NCBI RefSeq assembly: GCF_900100765.1
Contig: NZ_FNFO01000001.1
Coordinates: forward strand, 620,001-684,000
From: Catalinimonas alkaloidigena
GTDB taxonomy: Bacteria; Bacteroidota; Bacteroidia; Cytophagales; Flexibacteraceae
Direction of reading: 5' to 3'
DNA length: 64,000 bases
Of the stretch, positions 35,356 to 43,378 are shown piece after piece. Every line of letters starts with the position of its first letter. The first letter of the stretch is position 1. The position numbers and the translations under genes are program-made. Below the pieces are notes generated by a model. It did not search any database, was not told the origin of the DNA, and saw only the letters and a program-made list of their open reading frames with translations.

Positions 35356-36759
35356 ATGAGCAAGGCAAAACCGGCTATTCCGCGCGGCACACGCGATTTC
35401 GGACCGGCCGAGATGATCAGACGCAACTACATTTTCGATACCATTCGCCGCACATTCCGCACGTTTGGCTATCTGCCGCTGGAAACCCCCAGTATGGAAA
35501 ATTTATCGGTGCTGATGGGCAAATACGGCGAAGAAGGCGACCGGTTGATTTTCAAGATCCTGAATTCCGGCGACTATTTCTCGCACCGCGGCACGCCCGT
35601 CGTTTCGCCCGAAGACGTTACCAAAGGCGAGAGTCACTTCACCAGCCTGGTGTCCGAAAAGGCGTTGCGCTACGACCTGACCGTGCCGTTTGCGCGCTAC
35701 GTGGTAATGCACCGTCACGAACTGACCTTTCCGTTCCGTCGCTACCAGATTCAGCCGGTCTGGCGCGCCGATAGTCCACAGAAAGGCCGTTACCGGGAAT
35801 TTTACCAATGCGATGCCGACGTGGTCGGTACCGATTCGCTTCTGTGCGAAGCCGAAATCGTCCAGATGATCCGTGAGGTGATGGAGCGCCTGGGACTGAC
35901 CGAATACGCCATCAAGTTCAACAACCGGAAAGTGCTGACGGGCATCACCGAAGTGATTGGCTGTCCGGGACAGGAGGCAGCCCTGTGCGTGGCCATCGAC
36001 AAACTCGACAAAATCGGGCGGGAGGGCGTGGTGCGCGAACTGGAAAGCCGCGGTTTCGACGCGAGTGCCATTGCGCAACTAGAGCCGGTATTTCAACTGC
36101 AAGGTTCCCTGACCGAACGCATCGAGCAACTGAGCACGCTACTGGCCAACTCGCTGGTGGGGCAACAGGGATTGGACGAGATTCGCGAAATGCTCCGTTA
36201 CCTGGAATTATCGGGCGAAGTGCCCGCCACGCTGGAGTTCGACGCGACGCTGGCGCGGGGACTGTCGTACTACACCGGGATGATTTTCGAAGTGAAAGTC
36301 ACCAACGTGCAGATTGGCAGCATCAGTGGCGGAGGGCGTTACGACAACCTGACCGGTGTGTTCGGGCTGGAGGGCGTTTCGGGCGTAGGCTTTTCGTTCG
36401 GTGTAGACCGGATCTACGATGTACTGGAAACGCTGGGCCTGTTTCCGGACCAGACCCACGACACCACGCAGGTACTGATCGTGAATTTTGGTGCCGAGAG
36501 CGAGCCACACGCGCTGCCGCTGCTGGCGCAGTTGCGCGAGGCCAACGTTGCCGCCGAGTTGTATCCCGATGCGGCCAAGATCAAAAAGCAAATGACTTAC
36601 GCCAACGCCAAAAACATTCCGTACGTGGTGCTGATCGGATCGGACGAAATCGCCCGGCGGGAGTATACGCTGAAAAACATGCAAACCGGCGAACAACAAT
36701 CACTGAGCGCCGCGGCACTGGTACAGACGTTGGCCGCTGCCGATTCGGTGACGGCCTGA
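35356..36759 (+). CDS. hisS: Histidyl-tRNA synthetase
   Basis: A 467-residue class II aminoacyl-tRNA synthetase. It starts MSKAKPAIPRGTRDFGPAE, with motif 2 in FRRYQIQPVWRADSPQKGRYREFYQCDAD, the histidine-A motif GLSYYTGMIFEV, GGRYDNL and motif 3 GVGFSFGVDRIYDVL. The C-terminal anticodon-binding domain covers about residues 365-460. The length is slightly above 430, due to an insertion seen in the Bacteroidota/eukaryote-like HisS branch. The ATG at 35356 is preferred over the upstream one because the family begins with a short basic leader before PRGTRDF. Confidence 0.97.
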   Translation: MSKAKPAIPRGTRDFGPAEMIRRNYIFDTIRRTFRTFGYLPLETPSMENLSVLMGKYGEEGDRLIFKILNSGDYFSHRGTPVVSPEDVTKGESHFTSLVSEKALRYDLTVPFARYVVMHRHELTFPFRRYQIQPVWRADSPQKGRYREFYQCDADVVGTDSLLCEAEIVQMIREVMERLGLTEYAIKFNNRKVLTGITEVIGCPGQEAALCVAIDKLDKIGREGVVRELESRGFDASAIAQLEPVFQLQGSLTERIEQLSTLLANSLVGQQGLDEIREMLRYLELSGEVPATLEFDATLARGLSYYTGMIFEVKVTNVQIGSISGGGRYDNLTGVFGLEGVSGVGFSFGVDRIYDVLETLGLFPDQTHDTTQVLIVNFGAESEPHALPLLAQLREANVAAELYPDAAKIKKQMTYANAKNIPYVVLIGSDEIARREYTLKNMQTGEQQSLSAAALVQTLAAADSVTA

Positions 36760-36858
36760 CCGGCCCGGTAAAGAAAAACCCCACAGCATTGCCCATAAAT
36801 CGCGCTATTCTTTCTAAAAATTGTTAACTTCCTGCTCGTTACTTTTTCGTTCCGTCTG

Positions 36859-37266
36859 ATGTCCGACTCCCTCTCCCGCCGTTCCCATTGGGTCTTCCAG
36901 TTTCTTGTCATGCCGCTCAATTTTGCGCTGTTTGGCGTGACGGGCTACTTGCTGGCCGTGTACCAGGGTCCGCTGCAAGTATTTCTGCTGGTTTTAACGG
37001 CGCTATTGCTGGCTACCATTCTGTGGGTGCGCCTGCAAGGCATGGAACAGCACGAGCGACTGGTGCGGCTGGAGTTGCGCGAACGGTATCAGCGGCTGGC
37101 CGGTAACGATCCTGCGCAGGCTTTGGGCCAGCTCAGTATCCAGCAGATGGAAATCTTGCTACGCAGTCCTGACACAGAACTGCTGGTACGGGTCGAAGAG
37201 GTGTGTATGCAGGACGGAGCGTCTCTGACCCGGCGCGAAACCACCGTGCAAAAGCTGAAATCCTGA
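36859..37266 (+). CDS. Small membrane protein, resembles DUF6526
   Basis: A 135-residue protein with two closely spaced N-terminal membrane helices (about residues 12-34 and 40-57) and a cytoplasmic C-terminal half rich in charged helices (MEQHERLVRLELRERYQRLAG, then ILLRSPDTELLVRVEEVC). Size and layout fit what I recall of DUF6526, a family of unknown function; this is a tentative match. It starts 99 bp after hisS and ends 2 bp before the TPR gene, so it heads a likely three-gene unit with the TPR gene and yigZ. Confidence 0.7.
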   Translation: MSDSLSRRSHWVFQFLVMPLNFALFGVTGYLLAVYQGPLQVFLLVLTALLLATILWVRLQGMEQHERLVRLELRERYQRLAGNDPAQALGQLSIQQMEILLRSPDTELLVRVEEVCMQDGASLTRRETTVQKLKS

Positions 37267-37268
37267 CG

Positions 37269-38411
37269 ATGACACGCTGGGCCTGGGCACTTGTGCTGCT
37301 GCTGCTGATCACCGTATCGCATGCGCACAGCCGGCCCACCGCAGGACCCTACTTGTTGCAGGACTCGGCGGCGATGGCGGAGGTAAAGCGCGGCATCGAC
37401 CTGATGTACAACTACCAGTTTGCGGAAGCGACCACGGTGTTCGAAACCCTGCGCCCGCGCTACGGCAAGCATCCGCTCTATCCGTTCGTACATGCTCTGT
37501 TGTTGTACTGGAAAGAGCTCCCCATTTTACACAGTTCGGCCGCGACGGCTTCGTTACGCGCCCTGTTGGAAGAGTCCATCACCCTGGCCGAAGGGTTGCG
37601 CAAAGACCCTGATGGGGCTGTAGAGGGCAGCTTCTTTGCGCTGTTTTCCCATGCGCTACTGGCCAAGACCTACGCCGACGAAGAAGAGACGATGAAGGCC
37701 GTCAACGAGGCGCGCAAGGCTTATCCTTACCTGAAAGAAGGGTTTGAGTACCAGCGGCAGTACGCCGAATTTTACATCTCGACCGGCCTGTACAACTATT
37801 ACCGCGAACGCTACCCGCAACTCTACCCGGTTTACAAGCCGTTTGTGTATTTCTTCGCCGATGGTAATATGGCGCTGGGATTGCAACAGTTGGAGAAGGC
37901 CACACGCGAAGGGGTGTTTACGCGAATGGAAGCGTTTCGCTTTTTAATTCACATTTACATAAGCTACGAGGAAAATACGGCCAAAGGGCATCGGCTGGCG
38001 GCAGAAGCCCACCGGCTTTACCCGCAGAATACCTACTTTCGGATGATCATGACCGAGACCCTGCTGCTGACCCATCAGTACACAGCAGCCCGGCCCCGCA
38101 TCGATGCTCTGTTGCGCGAAGACAATACCTACTACCGCATTGCGGCCCATTTGTTTGACGGATGGTGGCAGGAAAAGGCCGCTCACGCGCTGGAGGCGGC
38201 GCAAAAGGCGTATCGCCAGGCCATTGCGCTTCAGACAACGTACCGGTACGCACCGGACGATATGCTGGGTTGGGCACACGCCGGGCTGGCGCGCATCGCC
38301 ATTGTTCAGGAAAACCCCGACGAGGCGCGCGCGCAGTACAAGCAGGCGTTGAAAAGCACGAGCGATCTTTCCGTGCACCGTGAGGCCGAGGCCTACCTGC
38401 GTAAACACTGA
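37269..38411 (+). CDS. Secreted or periplasmic TPR-like helical repeat protein
   Basis: A 380-residue protein with a signal peptide (MTRWAWALVLLLLITVSHAHS) and an all-helical mature part. Repeats of TPR type can be picked out: VKRGIDLMYNYQFAEATTVFETL near the N-terminus, and AHALEAAQKAYRQAIALQ and ENPDEARAQYKQALKS near the C-terminus. Such proteins act as scaffolds in the periplasm; no partner can be named. The start at 37269 lies 2 bp after the previous stop, and yigZ follows 15 bp after, which implies one transcript. Confidence 0.8.
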   Translation: MTRWAWALVLLLLITVSHAHSRPTAGPYLLQDSAAMAEVKRGIDLMYNYQFAEATTVFETLRPRYGKHPLYPFVHALLLYWKELPILHSSAATASLRALLEESITLAEGLRKDPDGAVEGSFFALFSHALLAKTYADEEETMKAVNEARKAYPYLKEGFEYQRQYAEFYISTGLYNYYRERYPQLYPVYKPFVYFFADGNMALGLQQLEKATREGVFTRMEAFRFLIHIYISYEENTAKGHRLAAEAHRLYPQNTYFRMIMTETLLLTHQYTAARPRIDALLREDNTYYRIAAHLFDGWWQEKAAHALEAAQKAYRQAIALQTTYRYAPDDMLGWAHAGLARIAIVQENPDEARAQYKQALKSTSDLSVHREAEAYLRKH

Positions 38412-38426
38412 GCCCGGCAACCGACT

Positions 38427-39026
38427 ATGCTACAGGAATTTCAGACCATTGCGGAGCCCTCGGAGGGACTGTACAAAGAGAAAGGAAGTAAATTTCTGGC
38501 TTTTGCCTATCCCGCTTCGTCCGAAGAGGACGTCAGCACCTGTCTGGAGGCCTTGCGCAGTCGCTATCACGATGCGCGGCATCATTGCTACGCTTACCAA
38601 TTTAATGACGAGCACCAGCGGTACCGCGCTAACGACGACGGCGAACCGAACCATTCGGCGGGCGATCCGATTCTGGGCCAGATCCGCTCCCGGAACCTGT
38701 ACAACGTGTTGGTGGTGGTGGTGCGCTACTTCGGGGGAACTAAGTTGGGCGTAAGTGGACTGATCGTGGCCTACAAAACGGCCGCTGCCGAGGCACTCGA
38801 CCGGGCGCGGGTGGTAACGGAAGTATTGCGACAACAGCTCACGGTGGCGTTTGGCTACGAACAAACCGGCGATGTGCACCGCATCATCCACGAGTACGAC
38901 GGAGCCATTCGCGAGCAGCAGTTCGACACGGCCTGCCGCCTGCGCATTAGCTTTCGGCGTGATCAGGTGACTGAAATTCAGGAGAAACTGGACCAATTGG
39001 TAGGCGTAAAGGTGCTCGACGCCTAA
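38427..39026 (+). CDS. yigZ: YigZ/IMPACT family protein
   Basis: A 199-residue member of the UPF0029/IMPACT family. The N-terminal half shows EKGSKFLAFAYPASSEEDV, HHCYAYQFN, RANDDGEPNHSAGDPILGQI and VVVVRYFGGTKLGVSGLIVAYK; the C-terminal ~65 residues form the DUF1949 ferredoxin-like domain. Bacterial YigZ is of unclear function, while IMPACT in eukaryotes inhibits Gcn2 on ribosomes. Length is typical. The last gene of the DUF6526-TPR-yigZ unit. Confidence 0.92.
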   Translation: MLQEFQTIAEPSEGLYKEKGSKFLAFAYPASSEEDVSTCLEALRSRYHDARHHCYAYQFNDEHQRYRANDDGEPNHSAGDPILGQIRSRNLYNVLVVVVRYFGGTKLGVSGLIVAYKTAAAEALDRARVVTEVLRQQLTVAFGYEQTGDVHRIIHEYDGAIREQQFDTACRLRISFRRDQVTEIQEKLDQLVGVKVLDA

Positions 39027-39213
39027 ACCCAAACGATTTCGGCCCGTAGTATAAGACTTTCCAAATCAAGAAAATAGAGTACGGTCACGCTAAAAAGCTC
39101 ATAAAAAAAAGCTTCCTGAGCCGAAGAATATTTCGAAAGGAGCACAAATTTTGTGAGTTTAGTGGCTTGTTTGGGACCATCGCTGCGGATTCCCACCATA
39201 ACCCAACGAATGC

Positions 39214-39963
39214 ATGGATCGCGAAAATAGGAGAGTCGCCCTGATTACAGGAGCAACGGGTGGCTTAGGCACAGCCATGTGCAAACGTCTGATCACAGAC
39301 GGATACCGAGTCGCCGGAACGTATCGCGATAAGTCGAAGCTTTCTGCCTGGCAACTGGAAATGGAGAAAGAAGGTTACTTTCTCGACGTATTCGAAGTGG
39401 ACGTCGCCGATTTCGATTCGGTAGGAAACACCATCGCCAACGTAGAAGAGAAGATCGGGCCGATCGATGTGCTGATCAACAACGCCGGAATTGCCCGCGA
39501 CGGCGTGCTGCGGCGCATGACCAAAGAGGCCTGGGATGACGTGATTAACACCAACCTGACCAGTGTGTTCAACACGTGCCGGCACGTAATCAACGGCATG
39601 ATCGAGCGGGGATTTGGCCGGATCATCAACATCTCGTCGGTCAATGCACAGCGCGGGCAGGTAGGGCAAACCAACTATTCGGCCGCCAAAGCCGGCATGC
39701 ACGGTTTCACCAAATCGCTGGCGATGGAAGTCGCTACCAAAGGCATTACGGTGAACACCATCTCGCCGGGCTACATCTATACCGAAATTGTCAAGGCCAT
39801 CCCCGACGAAATCATCCGGACGAAAATTCTGCCCGGCATCCCGATGGGGCGGCTGGGAGGCACCGACGAAGTAGCCTATCTGGTGTCGTTTCTCGCGTCC
39901 GACGAAGCGCGGTTCATCACGGGAGCCAACTACGCCATCAACGGCGGTCAGCACGTGTATTAG
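39214..39963 (+). CDS. Acetoacetyl-CoA reductase PhaB-like (or FabG) short-chain dehydrogenase
   Basis: A 249-residue SDR. The nucleotide motif is TGATGGLG (12-19), and the catalytic set is S142, Y155 and K159 (NISSVNAQRGQVGQTNYSAAK). The stretch GMHGFTKSLAMEVATKGITVNTISPGYI and the terminal INGGQHVY match PhaB, which makes 3-hydroxybutyryl-CoA for polyhydroxyalkanoate, more closely than housekeeping FabG, but no phaC synthase gene is nearby, so FabG-like or other beta-ketoacyl reduction remains possible. It is monocistronic, with a 187-bp upstream region that includes an A-rich stretch and no strong promoter match. Confidence 0.85.
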   Translation: MDRENRRVALITGATGGLGTAMCKRLITDGYRVAGTYRDKSKLSAWQLEMEKEGYFLDVFEVDVADFDSVGNTIANVEEKIGPIDVLINNAGIARDGVLRRMTKEAWDDVINTNLTSVFNTCRHVINGMIERGFGRIINISSVNAQRGQVGQTNYSAAKAGMHGFTKSLAMEVATKGITVNTISPGYIYTEIVKAIPDEIIRTKILPGIPMGRLGGTDEVAYLVSFLASDEARFITGANYAINGGQHVY

Positions 39964-40095
39964 GGGAGGAGGCTCCTTGCTTAAGCAGCTGGGAATCAGA
40001 AAATAGGCCCACAGCGTACGAATTTCAGGCTTCGTCTTCCATACGTTAGGTTCTTTCGGAAAATAGTGCAACTTAGCTCGTCTAATTGCGAGCTC

Positions 40096-40716
40096 ATGCT
40101 ACTCCGTCTACTCACCTTCCTCATGTTGGGAGGGTTGGTGCTTGCCTGCCACACGCCTCGCTACTACACCTTCCCTTCGCAAGCTCCGCCCGCAGCCCGC
40201 CCGTCTGTGCGCGTGAGCACCCCCGCTCCTCGAACAGAACCCGCAATGGTCGCGCCCGCATCCGACGCACTGGCGACCGCGGAAGTTTCTGTGCCTGCAC
40301 ATCCGTACGAAGCTGACGCCCGGCCTACCTTTCAGTCGTTTAAGGCAGTACCGCCGCTTGTGCCCCCAGTTTTGCAGCCTCCGCCCAGGCTGTCCAATTT
40401 AAGCCTACCCATACCGGAAGAGCCGGACCCGCCGCGTGTCATGGATGGCTATGCCGTTGCAGCCTTTTTGGCCGGCCTTTTCGTGCCGCTGACGTGGGCG
40501 TTGTTGTCCGTCGTTCCTTTTATCGGGCTGTTGTCGCTGGGATCGGTTGTGATGGCGATTGTCTTCGGCATCATCGGCATGCGGCGTACGCGCCGGGAAG
40601 GCCGTCGTGGCTATGGGCTGGCGCTGGCCGGACTGATCATGGGCCTGGTGTGGACCCTTGTCGGCATTCTCGGCATCGTGCTGATCATTCTGCTGATTCT
40701 GGCCTGGCAAGGGTAA
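40096..40716 (+). CDS. DUF4190 lipoprotein with two C-terminal membrane helices
   Basis: A 206-residue protein with signal peptide and lipobox LVLAC (C18), a Pro/Ala-rich low-complexity linker (about 20-115, many PAPRTEP-like segments), and a C-terminal DUF4190 module with two helices (ALLSVVPFIGLLSLGSVVMAIVFGIIGM and GLALAGLIMGLVWTLVGILGIVLIILLIL) separated by a basic turn (RRTREGRRGYG). A lipid anchor plus C-terminal helices suggests an inner-membrane protein with a periplasmic loop that may span toward peptidoglycan. No function known. The ATG at 40096 is set by the signal peptide. Monocistronic. Confidence 0.8.
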   Translation: MLLRLLTFLMLGGLVLACHTPRYYTFPSQAPPAARPSVRVSTPAPRTEPAMVAPASDALATAEVSVPAHPYEADARPTFQSFKAVPPLVPPVLQPPPRLSNLSLPIPEEPDPPRVMDGYAVAAFLAGLFVPLTWALLSVVPFIGLLSLGSVVMAIVFGIIGMRRTRREGRRGYGLALAGLIMGLVWTLVGILGIVLIILLILAWQG

Positions 40717-40928
40717 GCTTCTCGGTATTCGTTGCAGACTCGTCAGGCTTGTACTTGTAGGAGAAGGCAAAAACGTAAGTAAGAGAGCAAGAGAATTAGC
40801 TCCTGCTCAAATCTCATCATAAAAATTGAAAAACAAGAAATTACGCACCTGAGCGGTATAGGCGCTTGGAAAACAGAAACGTTAGATTATCTCTTAGCAT
40901 GATTTTTTATAAAGAAAATTAACTAATC

Positions 40929-41591
40929 ATGCTCAACAAAGCTGTTGTAATGGTCCTGGTATGGGTAGTAATGGCTACCACAATTCAGGCGCAAACTCGG
41001 GAAATCTATACAAACCCCGATTTCTCAAGCCTGGCTGCAGAACACCAAATGCTGGCTATTATTCCCTTCAAAGCCACAGTAAACCTCCGACCGAAACAAA
41101 TGGAGAAATTGGGTGCAGAAGGCCACAAGAAGCTGGAAAGCGAACAAGGTTTAGCCGTGCAAAGCGCTCTTCAGACCTACTTCCTAAAGCGGAAAGAAAA
41201 GAAGGCCATTGCCGTAAACTTTCAGGATATTACCAAAACAAACGCACTCTTGGCTAAGAATGGGGTCACCGAAGAAAATATACATTCTTTTACAGCCGAA
41301 GAATTGGCCGAAATGCTTGGGGTTGATGGAATTGTCGGAGGACTTTTACAGACAGATAAACCCATTTTTGACGGTGCCTCTATTGCTATGGGCATGCTAG
41401 TAGGTTACTACGGTGCTACAAATACAGGTAAATGCACGATCCACATCAACGATGGCACCACAGGGGAGCTATTGTGGAAGTATGAGAAAACCTTGGCTAG
41501 AAGCTTGGGCAGCGATCTCAACACCATTATCAACACGTTGATGCGGAAAGCGGGCCGTAAATTTCCCTACGATCAGCTAAACGATGACTAA
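40929..41591 (+). CDS. Secreted hypothetical protein, more AT-rich than its neighbours
   Basis: A 220-residue protein with signal peptide MLNKAVVMVLVWVVMATTIQA and a mature alpha/beta domain. VDGIVGGLLQTDKPI and IHINDGTTGELLWKYEKTL resemble the strand and helix pattern of GNA1162/CsgG-like lipoproteins, in which AEMLGVDGIVGG-type motifs are common, but I cannot confirm the family. There is no lipobox, so it is probably periplasmic. Codons here are visibly richer in A/T than in the flanking genes, which may reflect transfer or low expression. It ends at a strong terminator (41624-41654), so it is a single-gene unit. Confidence 0.72.
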   Translation: MLNKAVVMVLVWVVMATTIQAQTREIYTNPDFSSLAAEHQMLAIIPFKATVNLRPKQMEKLGAEGHKKLESEQGLAVQSALQTYFLKRKEKKAIAVNFQDITKTNALLAKNGVTEENIHSFTAEELAEMLGVDGIVGGLLQTDKPIFDGASIAMGMLVGYYGATNTGKCTIHINDGTTGELLWKYEKTLARSLGSDLNTIINTLMRKAGRKFPYDQLNDD

Positions 41592-41623
41592 GCTCCGCTT
41601 AACCTTTAGGCCATCTACGCACC

Positions 41624-41654
41624 AAAGATCCGCCGTAAGGCGGATCTTTTGTTT
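41624..41654 (+). terminator. Rho-independent terminator after the secreted hypothetical gene
   Basis: AAAGATCCGCC (41624-41634) and GGCGGATCTTT (41639-41649) give a perfect 11-bp stem with loop GTAA, followed by TGTTTT. Confidence 0.9.
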
Positions 41655-41900
41655 TAGCGCTACACGGGTGTTTCAGCGCCCGCGGCCCCTACCGATCCGC
41701 CTCACCCGGCAACGAGGGCCACAAGGAGTGGTGCGGAGTGGTAATCGCTATCGGTTCTGGCCTAACCTTACCGGAGAGGAACCAACTTTGAAGAGCCTTT
41801 GTGACATGATTTACAGAACGGGTGAAATGCCGAGCAAGTGCATGAAAATTCCTTAACAGCGCTTACTTAGGAGGGCTGGTGCCGAGCCTGTTATAAGTTG

Positions 41901-41928
41901 TTTGTTTCCTGCCATCCGTGTACCTTGC
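41901..41928 (+). promoter_or_regulatory. Promoter of the methionine operon
   Basis: TTTG (41901-41904) and TACCTTGC (41921-41928) are 16 bp apart and match the -33 and -7 boxes, with the last two bases of -7 off consensus. The start would fall at about 41935, just at the 5' edge of the riboswitch. Confidence 0.5.
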
Positions 41929-41930
41929 AG

Positions 41931-42037
41931 CGCTTATCCAGAAAGACTGAGGGAATGGGCCCTGCGACGTCTTGGCAACCGGATTTATCGATCAAGGTGC
42001 CACTTCCCACCCCGGTCAAAGGGGAAAGATAAAGCGC
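41931..42037 (+). ncRNA. SAM-I (S-box) riboswitch upstream of metH
   Basis: The P1 stem pairs CGCTTATC (41931-41938) with GATAAAGCG (42028-42036), with one bulged A. Core S-box parts are present in order: AGACTGAGGGAATGGGCCCT, GACGTCTTGGCAACC, AAGGTGCCACTTCCC and the P4 region CCCCGGTCAAAGGGG before the P1 3' strand. Binding of SAM should repress the methionine genes that follow. No U-tract terminator follows; instead a hairpin lies at the start codon of the next gene. Confidence 0.95.
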
Positions 42038-42055
42038 GACTTTTCACCCGCTCTT

Positions 42056-42091
42056 TCTCGGATAACGTTACGTGGCTTCATCTATCCGAGA
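42056..42091 (+). promoter_or_regulatory. Start-codon-proximal hairpin, likely SAM riboswitch expression platform
   Basis: TCTCGGATA (42056-42064) pairs perfectly with TATCCGAGA (42083-42091), which ends one base before the ATG at 42093. A competing pairing uses GAAAGA (42024-42029) with TCTTTC (42052-42057) and GCG (42034-42036) with CGC (42049-42051), sharing bases with both P1 and this hairpin. Confidence 0.65.
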
Positions 42092-42092
42092 C

Positions 42093-43106
42093 ATGACTCA
42101 GATTCAAGACATTTTAAAAAAGCGTATCCTGGTGCTCGACGGCGCCATGGGCACGATGATTCAGCGCTACAAACTGGAAGAAGAGGACTTTCGCAACGAG
42201 GCGTTGAAAGATCATCCGCATCCGCTGAAAGGCAACAACGATTTGCTGGCCCTGACGCGCCCCGACGTGTTGCGGGCCATCCACGCGGCTTACTTCGAAG
42301 CGGGCGCCGACATTGCGGAAACCAACACGTTCAGCGGCACGACCATCGCGCAGGCCGATTACGGACTGCAGCATATTATCTATGAACTTAATTACCAGTC
42401 GGCGCGGTTAGCCCGCGAAGTGGCCGATGAGTTTACGGCCCGGAATCCGGACAAGCCCCGCTTTGTGGCCGGTTCCATCGGTCCGACTAACCGCACCGCG
42501 TCCATCTCGCCCGACGTCAACGATCCGGGGTACCGCGCCGTTACCTTTGACGAGCTGAAAGAAGCTTACCGGGAACAAGTCAACGCCTTGCTCGACGGTG
42601 GGGTCGATCTGCTGCTGGTCGAAACCGTTTTTGATACGCTCAACGCGAAAGCCGCCCTGTTTGCCATCGAAGAGGAGTTCGATGCGCGCGGGCAGGAGTG
42701 GCCGATCATGGTGTCGGGTACGATTACCGATGCCAGCGGCCGTACGCTGTCGGGTCAGACCACCGAGGCGTTTCTGATTTCGATGGCCCACGCGCCGCTG
42801 CTCTCCATCGGGCTGAACTGTGCGTTGGGGGCGAAAGACCTGCTTCCGTACCTGCAGGTGCTGCACCGCAAGGCCGATTTTCTGGTGAGCGCGCATCCCA
42901 ACGCCGGCTTGCCGAACGAGTTCGGGCAATACGACCAGACGCCGGACGACATGGCCGGGCAGATCCGCGAATTCCTGAAACTGGGGCTGATTAACATCAT
43001 TGGAGGGTGCTGCGGCACGACGCCCGACCACATCCGGGCCATTGCTGAAGCTGCCGCGGAATTTGAACCCCGGAAAGTGCCCTCGGCCGAAGTCGCTGCG
43101 GAGTGA
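42093..43106 (+). CDS. metH: Methionine synthase, N-terminal homocysteine-binding half
   Basis: A 337-residue homocysteine S-methyltransferase domain, the first module of cobalamin-dependent MetH, encoded here as a separate protein. It starts [24 protein letters not shown], and the zinc ligands are C243 (GLNCALG) and C306/C307 ([10 protein letters not shown]). The pterin, B12 and activation modules are in the next large gene (43379-46180). The split MetH is a known arrangement in some Bacteroidota. The ATG at 42093 is chosen over one at 42072 because the regulatory hairpin would otherwise lie in the coding region. It is under the SAM-I riboswitch and overlaps the next small gene by 4 bp. Confidence 0.93.
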   Translation: MTQIQDILKKRILVLDGAMGTMIQRYKLEEEDFRNEALKDHPHPLKGNNDLLALTRPDVLRAIHAAYFEAGADIAETNTFSGTTIAQADYGLQHIIYELNYQSARLAREVADEFTARNPDKPRFVAGSIGPTNRTASISPDVNDPGYRAVTFDELKEAYREQVNALLDGGVDLLLVETVFDTLNAKAALFAIEEEFDARGQEWPIMVSGTITDASGRTLSGQTTEAFLISMAHAPLLSIGLNCALGAKDLLPYLQVLHRKADFLVSAHPNAGLPNEFGQYDQTPDDMAGQIREFLKLGLINIIGGCCGTTPDHIRAIAEAAAEFEPRKVPSAEVAAE

Positions 43107-43276
43107 GTACGCCCCATCAGCCTTCAGAGTCGGAACTGACGGTTCCTTACCACACGACACAGGGTATACCGCCAGTTGTTTCGACGGTGGTGGTCGCTCT
43201 CTTGCTGTCAGGAGCCCTCTGGCTGGCATGGTCCATCCGAAGATTTAAAAAAACAGTATCCCGACAAGCAGGCTAG
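43103..43276 (+). CDS. 57-residue single-pass membrane protein between the metH halves
   Basis: A GTG at 43103 overlaps the metH stop in the sequence GTGA (43103-43106) and opens a frame of 57 codons plus stop. The protein starts [20 protein letters not shown], has one strong helix at about residues 24-44 ([19 protein letters not shown]) and ends in a basic tail ([13 protein letters not shown]), predicting N-terminus out and C-terminus in. The 4-bp overlap implies translational coupling. I recognise no family. Its place inside a SAM- and B12-dependent operon suggests a regulator or membrane tether, but this is speculation. Confidence 0.6.
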   Translation: MSTPHQPSESELTVPYHTTQGIPPVVSTVVVALLLSGALWLAWSIRRFKKTVSRQAG

Positions 43277-43378
43277 GCAAACTAAAGCACTGGCCGACCT
43301 GCTGAGAAACATTAAACAATAAGTCGGGCAAACAACGTCCCCCATGACTTGGTTGCCCCTGAGTACCAGAACACTTTC

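Noticed and set aside
41584-41856. A 90-codon frame after the secreted hypothetical gene
   Set aside because: It overlaps the preceding gene end and runs through a strong terminator, so it is unlikely to be translated.
41651-41900. Search for a tRNA or further gene between the terminator and the SAM riboswitch
   Set aside because: No cloverleaf or coding signature was seen; it seems to be plain leader and spacer DNA.
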